The notes under the pieces: model-generated
What the model saw: the letters and a program-made list of their open reading frames with translations, nothing else
Told to the model about the DNA's origin: nothing
The model's database searches: none
Shown: positions 41,672-49,474 of the stretch, piece by piece
How positions within the stretch are numbered: the first letter of the stretch is position 1
How the letters are laid out: the number at the start of each line of letters is the position of its first letter
Source: Reyranella sp.
GTDB taxonomy: Bacteria; Pseudomonadota; Alphaproteobacteria; Reyranellales; Reyranellaceae
NCBI GenBank assembly: GCA_022844015.1
Contig: JALHMO010000023.1
Location: forward strand, 1-53,574
Direction of reading: 5' to 3'
DNA length: 53,574 bases
Made by a program: the position numbers and the translations under genes

Positions 41672-43743
41672 CAGCCAACCTCCGCCAGGATGGAACCGTC
41701 GGCCAGCAGGCGCGCCGTGGCGCCCGGGCCGACGATGAAGGTGCTTTCGTCCTCCTCGAACACCGCGGGCCCGTCGATCGAGGTACCGGGCTCGAGAGCG
41801 TAGCGATCCCACACGCGCGTCGGCAGCGTCGCGCCGGCATCGGGGAAGAATACCGGCCGCGTGCCCTTGAGCGCGGCGGTCGCAGGATGACGCGGCAACG
41901 CAAGCGCACCGCCACTGCCCGGCATCGCCGCGCTGACCGACAGCCGCAAGGCCACGAACTGGATTGCCGCCCCGGGTGGCGTGCGGGCGAACAGCGCCTT
42001 GTAGGCGGCCTCGAACGCCGCCTTCACCCCGGCCTCGTCGAGCGTGCGCGGCAAGGCGATGGTGATCTCGCTGCCCTGCCCGACATAGCGCATGTCGGCG
42101 AGCTGCTGCACGGCGCGGCTCTCGATCTCGGCGCCGGTGAGACGCAGGATGTCGAGCGACTCCTTCTCGAGGCCATCGAACACCCGACGGGCAGCCGTGA
42201 AGTCGGCGCCACTCAGGGGCATGCTGAAGCTCGCCACCCGGTCGACCCGTGCCGGCGCCATCAGCATGCCGATGGTGCTGCCCGCGCCGGCGCCCGGCGG
42301 ACAGACGACGCGCTTGACGCCGAGCTTGCGCGCAACGTGCCAGGCGTGGACCGGCCCGGCACCACCGGTCGCCAGCAAGGCGTACTCGGAGGGAATGCGG
42401 CCGCGCTCCGCGATGGCCACGCGCGCCGCTCCCGCCATGTTCTCGTTGACGACGTCGTGCACGCCGAAAGCCGCTCGCGCCGGTGCGACCGCCAGTGCCT
42501 CTGCGAGGCGGTCGAAGGCCAAGTCCGTGGCGCTGCGATCGATGCGCATGGCGCCGCCCAGAAAAAAGTCGGCATCGAGGTAGCCCAGCGCGAGATCGGC
42601 ATCCGTGACGGTCGCCTCCGTCCCGCCACGCCCGTAGCAGGCAGGCCCGGGCTGCGCGCCACTGCTCTCGGGCCCGACATGAAGCGTGCCGAGCTCCGAC
42701 TTGCGCGCGATCGAGCCGCCGCCGGCCCCGATCTCGATCAGCTCGACCGTGGCGATCTGGATCGGCAGCCCGGAGCCGCGCAGGAAGCGCTTCTCGCGCG
42801 CCGCCTCGAAGCCGTAGGCGACCAGCGGCTCGCCGCCGTCGACCAGCGCCAGCTTGGCCGTGGTACCGCCCATGTCGAAGGCGAGCACACGCTCGAGACC
42901 GGCATTGCGGCCGAACCAGGCGCCGGCCAGGGCGCCGGCCGCCGGACCGCTCTCGAGAAGCTGCACCGGCGCGCGCTTGGCCTCGCTGACGTGGGTCAGC
43001 CCGCCGTTCGACAGCATGAGGAACAGGCCGCCGGGAATGCCCTCCGCGCGCAGCGCCTGCTCCAGCCGCTCAAGATAGATCTCGGCCAGCGGGCGGACAT
43101 AGGCGTTGGCCACCGTCGTGCTGGCGCGCAGGTATTCGCGCATCTCCGGCGCGATGTCGGAGGACAGCGAGATCGACAGGTTCTGGAAGCGCTCGGCGAT
43201 GGCCGCCCCGATCTCCCGCTCGTGCGCCGGGTTGGCGTAGGCGTGCAGGAAGCAGACGGCGAGGCTCTCGACCCCCTGCTCGACCAGCTCGGCGACCTCG
43301 CCGAGCGCCGCCGCGGTGTCGAGCGCGATCTCGACGCTGCCGTCGGGCGCCAGCCGCTCCCGCGCCTCGCGCCGCCACGGCCGCGCCACCAGCGGCTTGG
43401 GCATCTCGATGAAGAGATCGTAGAGCTCGTACTTGCGCTCGCGCCCGATCTCGAGCACGTCGCGAAAGCCTGCGGTGGTGAGCAACCCCGTCCGGGCGCC
43501 CTTGCGCTCGATCAGGGCGTTGGTGAACAGCGTCGTCGCGTGCACGACCCGGCCGATCTCGCTGGCGCCGACGCCAGCTTTCTCCAGGACCCTGCGCGTT
43601 CCGGCGATGGCGCCGCGCGCCGGGTCGTCCGGCGTCGTGCTCTCCTTCCAGATGACCGCGCGGCCGCTGCGCGGATCGTGGATGACCAGGTCGGTGAAGG
43701 TGCCCCCGATGTCGATACCGAGGGAAAGCGGTGCAGTGCTCAT
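41671..43743 (-). CDS. Hydantoinase A/oxoprolinase family subunit
   Basis: The 690-residue protein is a HyuA-type subunit with an actin/ASKHA-like ATPase fold. It begins with SLGIDIGGTFTDLVI, the phosphate-binding loop, and has HATTLFTNALIERKGARTGLLTT near residue 65. A second Gly-rich loop is LAFDMGGTTAKLALV near residue 285, followed by GAGGGSIARKSELGTLHVGPESSGAQPGPACYGRGG-type sequence (key Gly-Ala-Gly-Gly-Gly-Ser and Pro-Gly-Pro-Ala-Cys-Tyr) characteristic of the family. The ATG overlaps the Bug stop by 4 nt, suggesting translational coupling. It would hydrolyse ATP while opening or carboxylating the substrate with HyuB. The exact substrate cannot be deduced. Confidence 0.94.
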   Translation of the reverse strand: MSTAPLSLGIDIGGTFTDLVIHDPRSGRAVIWKESTTPDDPARGAIAGTRRVLEKAGVGASEIGRVVHATTLFTNALIERKGARTGLLTTAGFRDVLEIGRERKYELYDLFIEMPKPLVARPWRREARERLAPDGSVEIALDTAAALGEVAELVEQGVESLAVCFLHAYANPAHEREIGAAIAERFQNLSISLSSDIAPEMREYLRASTTVANAYVRPLAEIYLERLEQALRAEGIPGGLFLMLSNGGLTHVSEAKRAPVQLLESGPAAGALAGAWFGRNAGLERVLAFDMGGTTAKLALVDGGEPLVAYGFEAAREKRFLRGSGLPIQIATVELIEIGAGGGSIARKSELGTLHVGPESSGAQPGPACYGRGGTEATVTDADLALGYLDADFFLGGAMRIDRSATDLAFDRLAEALAVAPARAAFGVHDVVNENMAGAARVAIAERGRIPSEYALLATGGAGPVHAWHVARKLGVKRVVCPPGAGAGSTIGMLMAPARVDRVASFSMPLSGADFTAARRVFDGLEKESLDILRLTGAEIESRAVQQLADMRYVGQGSEITIALPRTLDEAGVKAAFEAAYKALFARTPPGAAIQFVALRLSVSAAMPGSGGALALPRHPATAALKGTRPVFFPDAGATLPTRVWDRYALEPGTSIDGPAVFEEDESTFIVGPGATARLLADGSILAEVG

Positions 43744-44711
43744 TCGGCGCGGATATTGCCCTGCTTGACCACCTTGGCCCAGCGCTCGCGGTCGCTCTTG
43801 ATCAGCGCCTCGAAGGCCGCGCCGTCCTGGCCGAGCGCCACCATGCCGCGCTGGGCAAGGGCATCGGCATTGGCCGGATCGCCGATCGCCTCGAGGAAGA
43901 GCTTCGCCAGGCCGGTCCTGATGTCGGCGGGCAGGCCGGCAGGCCCGACCAGCCCGAACCAGTTGTTGATGTCGAGCGCAGCGATCTCCTGGGTGAGCAG
44001 CGGCAGATCGGGCGCCATCGGGTTGGGCCGGCTCGAGGCCAGCGCAAGGGCGCGCACGGTGCCGCCCTTCGCCTGACCGATGACCTCCGAGATGTTGCCA
44101 AAGAACAGGTCGACCTGACCTGCAGCGACGTCGGCAATCGCCGGAGCACCTCCACGGTAAGGCACATGGATGAGCTTGAGGCCGCCCGCTTCGGCAGCCA
44201 GGAACTCGGCGGCGAGCTGGTTGGTCGAGCCGAGCCCGGTCGAGGCGTAGCTCACCTTGCCGGGATTGGCCCGGGCGTAGGCGATCAGCTCGGGAAGGGT
44301 CTTGAACGGCGCGTTCATGCGCACGATCAGCACCATCGGTACACCGACCAGGTTGCAGATCGGCACCAGATCGCGATCGAGGTCGAGCGGGATCTGCGAG
44401 CCCGGCACGACCGGCCCCACTGCGAGCTGCCCCATGATGCCGATGCCGACGGTGTAGCCATCCGGCGCTGCCTGGGCGACCGCCTTGAGGGCAATGAAAC
44501 CGCCGGCGCCGGTCTTGTTGTCGACGATCACTGGGTAACCCAGCCGCTTCTGAATGGTCTCCGCCGCCATGCGGGCGGCGATGTCGGCCGTTCCACCCGG
44601 TGCATAGCCGACCAGGATCCTGATAGGCTGCTTCGGTGTCCATTGGGCGCGCGCTGGCGCTGCTCCGAGGATCAGGGGAACGGCGAGCAGGCTTCGGCGC
44701 AACATGGTCAT
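43740..44711 (-). CDS. Bug/TctC-family substrate-binding protein, operon with hydantoinase-like genes
   Basis: The 323-residue precursor has a signal peptide (MTMLRRSLLAVPLILGAAPARA) and the Bug landmarks: IRILVGYAPGGTADIAAR, VIVDNKTGAGGFIA, TGLGSTNQLAAEF and HVPYRGGAPAIAD. AAGGAG precedes the ATG. It is the first gene of a leftward Bug-hyuA-hyuB unit, with its stop overlapping hyuA, so its ligand is probably the hydantoinase-like substrate. TctAB permease genes are absent. The start diverges from the TRAP operon with 208 nt between the two ATGs, a gap in which I found no other gene. Confidence 0.94.
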   Translation of the reverse strand: MTMLRRSLLAVPLILGAAPARAQWTPKQPIRILVGYAPGGTADIAARMAAETIQKRLGYPVIVDNKTGAGGFIALKAVAQAAPDGYTVGIGIMGQLAVGPVVPGSQIPLDLDRDLVPICNLVGVPMVLIVRMNAPFKTLPELIAYARANPGKVSYASTGLGSTNQLAAEFLAAEAGGLKLIHVPYRGGAPAIADVAAGQVDLFFGNISEVIGQAKGGTVRALALASSRPNPMAPDLPLLTQEIAALDINNWFGLVGPAGLPADIRTGLAKLFLEAIGDPANADALAQRGMVALGQDGAAFEALIKSDRERWAKVVKQGNIRAE

Positions 44712-44919
44712 GGGCACTCCTTGGTGATCGACCGGCCAGCAATTCGCATACCGTAGCACCGGGATGGCCGGGCTGCGCAGCCCGGGCGCCTCCGGAACGG
44801 GCAAGCCGCGATGCAGGGCAGTCAGGCGCACTTGGCGCTTGACGGATGACCGCGGCGTTACCCACGATCGCATGAACGACGACAAGATCGCCGGCACGGC
44901 GAGCTCAGGGAGGAAGACG

Positions 44920-45921
44920 ATGCTTAGACCGAGATCCAGCAGATTGTTACCGGCGATCGCCTCGCTGATGGCTGCAGCCTTCGTTTCGGGTCGCGCGGCG
45001 CAGGCCGACGACCTGACGATGGGCAACGTCAACCCGCCCAAGCATGGCACCTCGCTCGCCACCCAGCAGTTCATCGACAAGGTGGCCGAGCTGTCGGGCG
45101 GCAAGATCAAGATCGTCCACCATCATTCCGGAGCGCTCGGCGGCGAGCGCGAGGTGGTGCAGCAGATCCAGCTTGGCGCCGTAACGTTCGGGCCGATCAC
45201 CACCGCGCCGCTGTCGACTGCGGTGCCCGAGATGTCGGTGTTCCAGCTGCCCTACATTTTCCGCGACTACGATCACGTCTTCAAGGCGCTCGACGGCAGT
45301 CCTGTCCTGACCGACTACTACACCGCCGTGCTCGACAAGAAGGGCCTGAAGCTGGTCGGCTTCATCGCCGCCGGCTATCGCGGCATCTACGGCCACTATC
45401 CGATCAATGGCATCGCCGACATCAAGGGCAAGAAGGTGCGGGTGCAGGAGGACAAGATCCTGGTCGCCACTTTCAAGGCGCTCGGCATGATCTCGACGCC
45501 GATCGCCTTCCCCGAGGTGGCGACGGCGCTGCAGACCAAGGTGATCGACTTCGCCGAGGGCGGCGTCAACACCTTCTACCACAACAAGTTCTACGACATC
45601 GTGAAGTACGTGGCCGACGTCCGCCATACCCACCAGGCGGTGGCGCTCATCATGTCGAAAGCGGCATGGTCCAAGCTCGATCCGGCCGGGCAGAAGGCGG
45701 TGATGGATGCATGGGTCCACGCCCGCGACTTCAACCGAAAGTTCATCCTCGACGAGGACAAGGACATCCAGAACCAGGTCAAGGCCAAGGGCGTGACCAT
45801 CACCAAGCCCGATGCCGCGCCGTTCCTCAAGGCCACCGAAGGCGTCTACAACGACTTCTACGCCACGCCGGCCGGCAAGGACGCCAAGAAGATGGTCGAC
45901 TACATCCAGAGCGTGAAGTAG
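44920..45921 (+). CDS. dctP: TRAP transporter substrate-binding protein (DctP family)
   Basis: The 333-residue precursor carries a signal peptide with a hydrophobic core (LLPAIASLMAAAFVSGRAAQA). The mature part has the DctP fold: LTMGNVNPPKHGTSLATQQF, LGGEREVVQQIQLGAV, MSVFQLPYIFRDYDHVFKAL, then GFIAAGYRGIYGHYPINGIADIKGKKVRVQE-type sequence, in which the conserved Arg that binds the carboxylate sits in the KVRVQED segment. GGGAGG is 7 nt before the ATG. It heads a dctP-dctQ-dctM operon. The nearby acyl-CoA ligase suggests the imported acid is activated to a CoA ester. The acid itself is unknown; C4-dicarboxylate is only the family default. Confidence 0.94.
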   Translation: MLRPRSSRLLPAIASLMAAAFVSGRAAQADDLTMGNVNPPKHGTSLATQQFIDKVAELSGGKIKIVHHHSGALGGEREVVQQIQLGAVTFGPITTAPLSTAVPEMSVFQLPYIFRDYDHVFKALDGSPVLTDYYTAVLDKKGLKLVGFIAAGYRGIYGHYPINGIADIKGKKVRVQEDKILVATFKALGMISTPIAFPEVATALQTKVIDFAEGGVNTFYHNKFYDIVKYVADVRHTHQAVALIMSKAAWSKLDPAGQKAVMDAWVHARDFNRKFILDEDKDIQNQVKAKGVTITKPDAAPFLKATEGVYNDFYATPAGKDAKKMVDYIQSVK

Positions 45922-45936
45922 CGATCGGCCGGCAGC

Positions 45937-46458
45937 GTGGCCAGCCCGCCCCAGCAAGACCCGGAGGACGCCCCCAGGGCGCCCTCGACGGGGGCACGGC
46001 TCTATGACGGGTTGGCCTATCTCGGCGGGCTGATCCTCGCCGTCATGACGGCGGCGGTCTTCTTGCAGGTCGTCCTGCGTTACCTCGGTCTCGTCGGCAT
46101 CGACGGCCTCGAGGAGGTCCCTCGTTTCCTCTTCGTCTGGCTCGTGATGATCGGTGCGGCGGCGGCAATGTGGCGGCACGAGCACACCGTGCTCGACTAT
46201 TTCCTCAACCGGTTCGGCCCCCTTGGACGGTCTCTGATCTCGATCGCCACCAACGGCCTGGGAATCTGGCTGTTCGCTTACCTGATCTACCTGAGCCTCA
46301 CGCTCGTGCCGAACGCCGGCCTGCAGACCAGCGCTGGCCTCGGCCTCACGCTCGACTGGGTGTTCCTCTCCATCCCGGTCGGCTCGGCGTTGATCATCGC
46401 GCCGATGCTGCGCAACATCTACTTCGACGCGAAAAGGCTATGGCGGAAACTCTCCTGA
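45937..46458 (+). CDS. dctQ: TRAP transporter small permease (DctQ)
   Basis: The 173-residue protein has four hydrophobic helices typical of DctQ: LAYLGGLILAVMTAAVFLQVVLRY, RFLFVWLVMIGAAAAMW, LISIATNGLGIWLFAYLIYL and WVFLSIPVGSALIIAPML. The signature VPRFLFVWLVMIG lies between helices 1 and 2. The start is GTG 45937, 15 nt after dctP, with a proline-rich N-terminal extension. Its 3' end overlaps dctM by 19 nt. It acts as the membrane partner that helps DctP dock on the large permease. No missing segment is noted. Confidence 0.93.
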   Translation: MASPPQQDPEDAPRAPSTGARLYDGLAYLGGLILAVMTAAVFLQVVLRYLGLVGIDGLEEVPRFLFVWLVMIGAAAAMWRHEHTVLDYFLNRFGPLGRSLISIATNGLGIWLFAYLIYLSLTLVPNAGLQTSAGLGLTLDWVFLSIPVGSALIIAPMLRNIYFDAKRLWRKLS

Positions 46459-47726
46459 TCGCCTTCGTCGTCTGCATCCTGATCGGCGTGCCGATCAGCA
46501 TCGCCATGGGCGTCGGCGCGCTGACGGCAGCGATGCTCTACCCGGCGCTCAACCCCATCATCATCCCGACCCGCTTCGTCGGCCTGCTGAGCGACTCCTA
46601 CCTGCTGCTGTCGGCGCCGCTGTTCATCCTGGCCGGCAACATCGCTGCCCGTGGCGGCGTGGCCCGCGTCCTGATCGACCTTGCGACAGTCCTTGTCGGC
46701 CGCTTCCGCGGCGGCTTGGCGTACGTCAACGTGCTCGACAGCATGTTCTTCGGCGGCATCTCGGGCTCTGCCGTGGCCGACGTATCGGCGCTGGGCACGT
46801 TCCTGGTGCCGCAGATGGTGCGCAAGGGCTACGACAAGGACTTCGCGACTGCGCTCACCATATCGACCGCGGTCGTCGCCCCCATCATCCCGCCGTCGAT
46901 CATCGCCGTGATCTACGCCTGGATGGCCGACGAGTCGGTGGCCGCGATGTTCGCCGCCGGCGTGATTCCAGGCATCCTGATCAGCATCGGCATGGCGGTG
47001 CCGGTGTTCTTCATCGCCCGCAAGCGCAACTACCCCAAGGAGCCGCCCCCCACCCTGCCCCAGTTCTGGCTCGCGCTGCGCAACGCCCTGCCAGCGCTGC
47101 TGATTCCCGCCATCATCATGGGCGGCATCCTGTTCGGGCTGTTCACCCCGACCGAGGCCGCCGCAGTTGCGGTGGTCTATGCCCTCGTGGTGCCTCCGAT
47201 TTTCTACCGCGAGCCGGCGCTGCGCGAGCTGCCGAAGATATTTGCCGACAGTGCCCGGCTGTCGGGCGTGATCGGCCTGATCATCGGCTTCGTCGGCGCT
47301 TTCGGTTGGGTTCTCACCTATTCCAAGTTCCCCTTCATGGTGGCGAGCGCGATCGCGGCGATGTCGCCGGCATGGTGGGTGTTCATCATACTCGTCATCC
47401 TGCTCTACATCGTCCTCGGTACGTTCCTGACGCCGTCCGAGATCATTCTCGTCACCGTCCCGGTGCTGCTGCCGGTGGCCACCGCGGTCGGCGTCCATCC
47501 CATCCATTTCGGCATGGTCTGCGTGATCGCCTCGGCGATCGGCCACATCACGCCGCCGGTCGGGCTCTGCCTGTTTGTCGGCATGGCAATCAGCGGCCTG
47601 CCGATGGAAAAGCTGGTCAAGCCGCTCCTGCCTTTCCTGGCGGCGATCGTCGTCACGCTGTTCCTGATCGCCTTCATGCCGGGCCTCGTGCTGTTCCTGC
47701 CGCGCGTTCTCGGTTTCACGCAGTGA
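46440..47726 (+). CDS. dctM: TRAP transporter large permease (DctM)
   Basis: The 428-residue protein is a full-length DctM/SiaM-type Na+ (or H+) symport subunit with about twelve helices. Clear family segments are VVCILIGVPISIAMGVGA, LLSAPLFILAGNIAARGG, DSMFFGGISGSAVADVSALG, VVAPIIPPSIIAVIY and GLFTPTEAAAVAVVYAL. Also present are EIILVTVPVLLPVATAVGVHPIHFG and HITPPVGLCLFVG. The ATG at 46440 lies inside the end of dctQ. It completes a three-gene TRAP system. The next gene, an acyl-CoA ligase, starts 47 nt after its stop and may be co-transcribed. Confidence 0.95.
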   Translation: MAETLLIAFVVCILIGVPISIAMGVGALTAAMLYPALNPIIIPTRFVGLLSDSYLLLSAPLFILAGNIAARGGVARVLIDLATVLVGRFRGGLAYVNVLDSMFFGGISGSAVADVSALGTFLVPQMVRKGYDKDFATALTISTAVVAPIIPPSIIAVIYAWMADESVAAMFAAGVIPGILISIGMAVPVFFIARKRNYPKEPPPTLPQFWLALRNALPALLIPAIIMGGILFGLFTPTEAAAVAVVYALVVPPIFYREPALRELPKIFADSARLSGVIGLIIGFVGAFGWVLTYSKFPFMVASAIAAMSPAWWVFIILVILLYIVLGTFLTPSEIILVTVPVLLPVATAVGVHPIHFGMVCVIASAIGHITPPVGLCLFVGMAISGLPMEKLVKPLLPFLAAIVVTLFLIAFMPGLVLFLPRVLGFTQ

Positions 47727-47736
47727 CCCGGCCGGC

Positions 47737-47764
47737 TTGAACCGGCGGCAACTTGCGCTAGTTT
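47737..47764 (+). promoter_or_regulatory. Candidate promoter giving a leaderless acyl-CoA ligase message
   Basis: TTGAAC (47737-47742) and TAGTTT (47759-47764) are 16 nt apart. Initiation would fall near 47771, only a few nt from the ATG at 47774, and no ribosome site is visible. The evidence is weak because the gene may simply be in the dctPQM operon. Confidence 0.25.
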
Positions 47765-47773
47765 CCGCGCCGC

Positions 47774-49378
47774 ATGCCGCTCGCCCATCCCGCTCCCGAC
47801 GTCTGGACCCTGATCGCCGACATTGCCGACAGAACGCCGTCGGCAGCCGCCTTCATTCACGGAGAGCGCTCGCTGAGCTTCGCCGAACTGGTCGACAGCT
47901 CGAGACGCGTGGCGCAGGGCCTGGCCGATCTCGGCATCGGCCCGGGCGATCGTGTCGCGCTGTGGCTGCCCAACATCCTGGCGTATCCCATCGTCTATTT
48001 TGCCTGCGCCCGGCTCGGCGCCATTGCCGTCGCCGTCAACACGCGCTACCGGGCCGTCGAGGTCGCCGACATCGTCGGACGCTCGGGCGCCAAGGTCCTG
48101 GCCTGCGCTCCGTCCTTCCGCTGCATCGATTTCCTCTCGATCCTGGCCGACATCGACCCGGCTGCGCTCGCAGGCCTGACTGCCCTGGTGACGGTCGGGG
48201 ACGAGGCGCCGTCGATCCCGAGAGCCATCGAGAAGCTGCGGCGCGTGCCCTTCGATCGCCTGCTGTCGCGCCCGCCGCTTGCCGCAAACCACGCGAGGGC
48301 CAACGCGCCCTGCAATATTTTCACCACCTCGGGCACCACCAGCGCCCCGAAGTTCGTGCTGCATCGTCAGGGAGCGATCGCCGGCCATGCCCAGCAGGTG
48401 GCCCGCGTCTTCGGCTTTGCCGCGCCGGAGACGGTGACGCTGTCGATCCTGCCGCTCTGCGGCGTCTTCGGTTTCGACCAGACCATGGCAACGCTCGCCG
48501 CAGGCAAGCCCTGTGTGCTGGTCGAGTCCTACGAGATCGACGAGCTGGCGAGGCTGGTCGCCCACCATAAGCCGACTACCCTGTTCGGCAGCGACGATCT
48601 CTACGCCCGCCTGCTCGACGAGATTCCCGGCGAGCAGCCGATGCCGTCGGTGAAGTGGGCCGGCTATGCCTCGTTCAATGCCGCGCTGGGCGACCTGCCC
48701 GAGCGGGCGGAGAAGCGCGGGCTACTGCTCTGCGGGCTCTACGGCATGAGCGAGGTCCAGGCCCTCTATGCCCGCCAGCCGGTCGACTCGGCCGTCGGCC
48801 GGCGCAAGATCGGCGGCGGCGTGGTGGTCTCGCCCCTTGCCCATGTCCGTGTGCGCGATCCGGAAAACGGCAGGTTGCTGGGCGTCGGCGAGCCCGGCGA
48901 GCTCGAATGCGCCGGCCCGTCGCTGATGGTGGGCTACTACGGCAACGACGCGGCAACCGAGGCGGCGCTCACGGCCGACGGCTACGTCCGAACCGGCGAT
49001 CTCGCCGAGCTCGATCCCTACGGTGGCTTCACCTTCCTGAGCCGCATGGGCGACGTGCTCCGGCTGTCGGGCTTCCTGGTCAATCCCCAGGAGATCGAGA
49101 CCCACATCCAGAAGCTCGACGGTATCGCCAACTGCCAGACCATCGCCGTCGCCCGGCCCGAGGGCGTGCGCGCCGTGTCGTTCGTCATCCTCGATTCCGG
49201 CACGCCGTTCAACGAGGCGGCGATCATCGCCCACTGCCGGCGTGGCCTCGCCAACTACAAGGTGCCGCTGCGCGTGCTCGCCATCGACGATTTCCCAAAG
49301 ACTCCCTCGCCTAACGGCTTCAAGATTCAGCGCAACAAGCTGCGCGAGCTCGCCGAGGCCGAGTTGCACCGCTCGTGA
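47774..49378 (+). CDS. AMP-dependent acyl-CoA ligase/synthetase
   Basis: The 534-residue protein is a class I adenylate-forming enzyme. The ATP-binding P-loop is FTTSGTTSAPKFVL near residue 182. The adenylate motif GLYGMSEVQ lies near residue 320, the hinge YVRTGDLAELDPYGGFTFLSRMGDVLRLSG spans about residues 400-430, and the C-terminal lid PKTPSPNGFKIQRNK has the catalytic Lys. The class forms acyl-AMP then acyl-CoA. The position after dctPQM suggests activation of the imported acid. The substrate pocket cannot be read from sequence; a short or aromatic acid is plausible. No upstream ribosome site is evident at ATG 47774. Confidence 0.9.
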   Translation: MPLAHPAPDVWTLIADIADRTPSAAAFIHGERSLSFAELVDSSRRVAQGLADLGIGPGDRVALWLPNILAYPIVYFACARLGAIAVAVNTRYRAVEVADIVGRSGAKVLACAPSFRCIDFLSILADIDPAALAGLTALVTVGDEAPSIPRAIEKLRRVPFDRLLSRPPLAANHARANAPCNIFTTSGTTSAPKFVLHRQGAIAGHAQQVARVFGFAAPETVTLSILPLCGVFGFDQTMATLAAGKPCVLVESYEIDELARLVAHHKPTTLFGSDDLYARLLDEIPGEQPMPSVKWAGYASFNAALGDLPERAEKRGLLLCGLYGMSEVQALYARQPVDSAVGRRKIGGGVVVSPLAHVRVRDPENGRLLGVGEPGELECAGPSLMVGYYGNDAATEAALTADGYVRTGDLAELDPYGGFTFLSRMGDVLRLSGFLVNPQEIETHIQKLDGIANCQTIAVARPEGVRAVSFVILDSGTPFNEAAIIAHCRRGLANYKVPLRVLAIDDFPKTPSPNGFKIQRNKLRELAEAELHRS

Positions 49379-49474
49379 TCTTCCGATGGAGAATTCCGGC
49401 CGGTGTACCCTACCGGCTGGGAGCAGCGACACTGGATACGGGCTGCAATTCTCCCAGCAACTGCAGGGCCGCCT

